Assembly (NCBI RefSeq): GCF_049243985.1
Contig: NC_135379.1
Coordinates: forward strand, 7,098,001 to 7,162,000
Length of the DNA: 64,000 nt
Source: Paroedura picta
Lineage: Eukaryota > Chordata > Lepidosauria > Squamata > Gekkonidae
Direction of reading: 5' to 3'
The position numbers and the translations under genes were made by a program. The notes below the pieces were generated by a model that made no database searches, was not told the origin of the DNA, and saw only the letters and a program-made list of their open reading frames with translations. Position 1 is the stretch's first letter, and each line of letters begins with the position of its first letter. This document shows positions 61,240 to 64,000 of the stretch, one piece after another.

Positions 61240-62320
61240 AACCTCCAGATTTGAAACCAAAGTTGTTTATCCTCAGAGGCATCCGGGTGATTGTTCAAAA
61301 AGGTGGCCGCGATCCAGGCCCCGTTATCTTAGATCACAGTGCAGTCCCCGACCAATCAACCTTAAGTCATGGAAGGCGGCTGTGTACTTAAAGTGCCCAT
61401 AAATCAGCCTAATGAATAAAACAGCACATGCAGAAATTCATTACATATCGGATACACTGGGGTGCGATTTTTATTATTTTATGCAGGCTTGTTTTCCAGC
61501 CGAAAATTTGTCGGGCGGAGGTGAAATTACAAAAAGGCCGACGTTCCTTTCCCTGTAAGTGGAAAGCGCTCCCAAAACAAATGAAAAGAGAAAACCCACC
61601 TAAATGTTTTATTATAATAAAGTTACCGGAGGCCAGAAGTTCAATTCCGAGGATTTATAAACGTATCATTTCAGTTCTTGGAAGGATTTCAACATAATTT
61701 GCTTGTGGCACAGCGAAGTGAGGTGAAATCCATCTACAGTCCCTGCGGAGCAATAAATACACAGCAATGTCTATTTAGATTTGTCACGGAGTTTACAGTG
61801 TCACCAAAAATAAATGCCCTGGAATGAGCATCCCAAGCAAATCAACATGACTCTCAGGCCAATAAAGAATTACTTACTTTGGGTGACTTTAACATAACAG
61901 ATGCTGTTTCGGTTCTGAGCATGGCTAACACGCATTTGCAATCGCAAAACCGGCCCCTTGTAAATCCCTGCACTCTGACGGAACTACTCAGTTGGGCAAA
62001 GATGACAAGCGTGATGAATAGTTTGTAGAGGTGGGCTCTAAGGTTCCAACCTTGCGCCATAATTTTGAATACCCTTTTAGGCTCGGCTGACAGCATAAAT
62101 ACATTACAATAATGGAAGCTTCATTTGATGTCCATTTGTAAATGAGCATAGATTTTTCAGTTTGTCGGGGTAATTAACTTTTCCGAAATTTCTCTGCCAC
62201 GCAAGGTGACAATTGTTATATATATATACAGATGTGCAGCGGTGATCGCTTTGAGGGTGCTATTAGGATGCTTTTAATCAATTGTTCAGGAGACGAAAAA
62301 CCATCAAGCCAATTAAGATA
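61240..62320. promoter_or_regulatory. Candidate conserved block D upstream of MNX1
   Basis: More than 1 kb without a recognisable repeat, 19.5-20.6 kb upstream of MNX1. It holds many developmental-factor-like words (ctaatgaataaaacagcaca, cccataaatcagcc, ggggtaattaacttttccga, gcttttaatcaattgttcag) together with dispersed CpGs (gtcgggcggaggtg, ggtggccgcgatcc). It is the longest repeat-free stretch in the upstream flank and the strongest conserved non-coding candidate in the window. Confidence 0.55.
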
Positions 62321-63100
62321 TGGGCCAGGCATGCCTACCTCTTCCTGACAGTGTTTTTAAAAAATTCTTGGAGGTACAAGGGTTATTCAGGGAGGACCGG
62401 TTGGTATCCGAGTCCAATATGTGGTCAACCTACACTCAGATGTGGGATGTGTGCATGAACAGAAGATGCCTTCTGTTGGTGAGGAGCATTTCCATGCTGT
62501 TGCAAAGCCTTCTAGGCATTGATCAATTGATCAAAGCCTTCTAGGCACTTGGCTGCAATGGCCAAAAAGGAAAACGCCCATGAGCATTAAGAAGGAGGGA
62601 ATGCAAGGAAACCGCATGTTGCCAAATGACCTTCAGGTCCAGTTCTGTAGTGCCTGTTGTTGTTTTTTACTTCTGAATCCCGTTCCAAGAAATTCTGTTG
62701 ACTGTTCAGAAATCTCCTGTGTTTTTGCTGGATCTGCTTAAGGATTATGCTTCCATGAATGTCTGTGATGCTATTCTGTAGGGGTTATATGCTCAGTGAA
62801 GTTCAGACTTTTGCTTCAGCTCATAGATGCAGGGCTAGTTTATCCATGTAGCACGTGTCGTCTAATCTTCTTGGGTTCAGCAGGCTTAGAGGGGAGTCAC
62901 TCTCTTAAGATGGCACCGCAAGACTCTGAACAGGAAGTGGAAGCTTATACCTGGTCAGTCACAGAAGGCCATGGGTTAGTGAATCTCCTTGGACTGAAAA
63001 CCCACCTAAATGTTTTGGGTTCCTGCAAAGATGCAGCAGCCAACTCCACGGTCCCATCATGGCCAACTTTCAAAAATGGTGTGATAGACTGTCAAAGACC
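62321..63100. other. Intergenic DNA, no gene
   Basis: Short frames only. The segment aaccgcatgttgccaaatga may be part of an old repeat. There is no UBE3C exon, although that gene is expected further out on this side. Confidence 0.35.
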
Positions 63101-63106
63101 TAAGAG

Positions 63107-63242
63107 CAGGGGTAGTCAAACTGTGGCCCTCCAGAGGTCCATGGACTACAATTCCCACAAGCCCCTGCCAGCGAATGCTGGCAGGGGCTTGTGGAAATTG
63201 TAGTCCATGGACCTCTGGAGGGCTGCAGTTTGACTACCCCTG
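63107..63242. mobile_element. Palindromic hAT-type MITE, perfect 8-bp TSD
   Basis: It is flanked by cctaagag at 63099-63106 and 63243-63250. Private changes appear in both arms: AGAGGTCCATGG / CCATGGACCTCT and CACAAGCCCC / GGGGCTTGTG. The loop is gccagcgaatgctggc. Confidence 0.95.
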
Positions 63243-63439
63243 CCTAAGAGAGTCTGAGAAGTTTTGAGTGACAGGCTGTCCAAACAGAATTGTTTTAGGG
63301 ACATAGGTCAGACTTGGTGATGGAGAAATCATATTCCTTCTACAATCTCTGGCCTCAAGCAGATGGCCTTGTATTTGTCTCAGAGACACAGCAGTGAATT
63401 TGTTCTGTTTTGATATAGTACAAACAACCTATTCCCTGG

Positions 63440-63652
63440 CCTGGATAGCATAGACTATCCTGATCTTGTCACAACTTGGAAGCTAAGCAGGGTCATCACT
63501 GGTTAGTGTCTGGATGGGAGACCACCAAGGAAGTCCAGGGTTGCTATGCAAAGGGAGACGACGGCAATCCACCCCTGTACGCCTTTTGCCTGGATACCTT
63601 TACAGGGTTGCCATAAATTGACTGCAACTTGATGTCACTTTCCACCACCAAC
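63440..63652 (+). mobile_element. 5S-rRNA-derived SINE
   Basis: It has cctgatcttgtcacaacttg, gaagctaagcagggtcatca, ggatgggagaccaccaagga and the 3' end tgccataaattgactgcaac then ttgatg. It is the most complete of the four copies. Confidence 0.85.
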
Positions 63653-64000
63653 AACCACCTATTAAATAAAGAAATGCCACCTGTGGCAGATAGCCACAGC
63701 CTACGTAACTAGGGGTCATCCCAAATGAATGGGTCATCCCAAAACTGCTGCTGCTTTATCTGCATAGAGTTTCCCAATGACTCTTCCTTCTTTTCCGTTC
63801 CACCTCTGCACATGCTAGGGTGAAGCTGTTTTCTTCCTCTTAACAGCAGCATAATGTGCCACCTTAGAATGAAAAGATTTGTGACTCTTTCAGATTCAGG
63901 GTCAGGACCACGGATAGCTCCCCAGAAGCAGCTGTCAATGCCTCCTCATCTGTTCAGGGGGTTTCACGTTTCTAATCTGAACCATCAAGGATAGATGCAA

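Noticed and set aside
62321-64000. Exons of UBE3C at the right edge
   Set aside because: No open, splice-bounded segment resembling a HECT ligase is present; the gene would lie beyond the window.

Overview
The window is vertebrate nuclear DNA from a squamate reptile, most likely a lizard. The lineage call rests on repeats: Sauria-type SINEs with a tRNA-like head, a Bov-B-like 3' end and an ACCTTT tail; 5S-rRNA-derived SINEs; a Bov-B LINE fragment; CR1 3' ends; and many tRNA/L2-type SINEs with GAA tails. A gecko would fit, but the sequence alone does not prove it.

Two protein genes can be read exon by exon, and they form the conserved convergent pair NOM1 -> <- MNX1 (human 7q36). NOM1 (+ strand, 1748-16783) has eleven exons whose splice phases all agree, giving an 804-residue nucleolar MIF4G/MA3 protein. 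Its CpG-island promoter carries a ZNF143/THAP11-type site and a YY1-type site that overlaps a nine-codon upstream ORF. MNX1 (- strand, 41691 down to 34322) has three exons encoding a 353-residue motor-neuron/pancreas homeodomain protein. It has an N-terminal eh1-like FRIDALL motif, a homeodomain split at residue 44/45 by intron 2, and an acidic tail.

Layout: 1-1.4 kb, NOM1 upstream flank with old repeats. 1.4-17.2 kb, NOM1. 17.2-32.8 kb, convergent intergenic DNA, repeat-rich, with a few repeat-poor islands. 32.8-41.9 kb, MNX1 with its probable 3' UTR. 38-51 kb, a very long GC- and CpG-rich domain around and upstream of the MNX1 start, as expected for a Polycomb-controlled homeobox gene. 51.9-62.3 kb, upstream flank in which AT-rich, repeat-free, homeodomain-motif-rich blocks alternate with SINEs. 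These blocks are the best candidates for MNX1 enhancers.

The most distinctive feature is a family of about 136-bp perfect foldback hAT-type MITEs, about 12 copies in 45 kb with matching 8-bp target duplications. Each copy holds two inverted copies of ACTACAATTCCCA, the core of the ZNF143/THAP11 promoter motif that also occurs in the NOM1 promoter. The two arms of a copy share private substitutions, which implies arm homogenisation or several palindromic source elements. One copy near 59.3 kb has a palindrome that runs into its flanks. No other protein gene, RNA gene, CRISPR array or virus-derived element was recognised.
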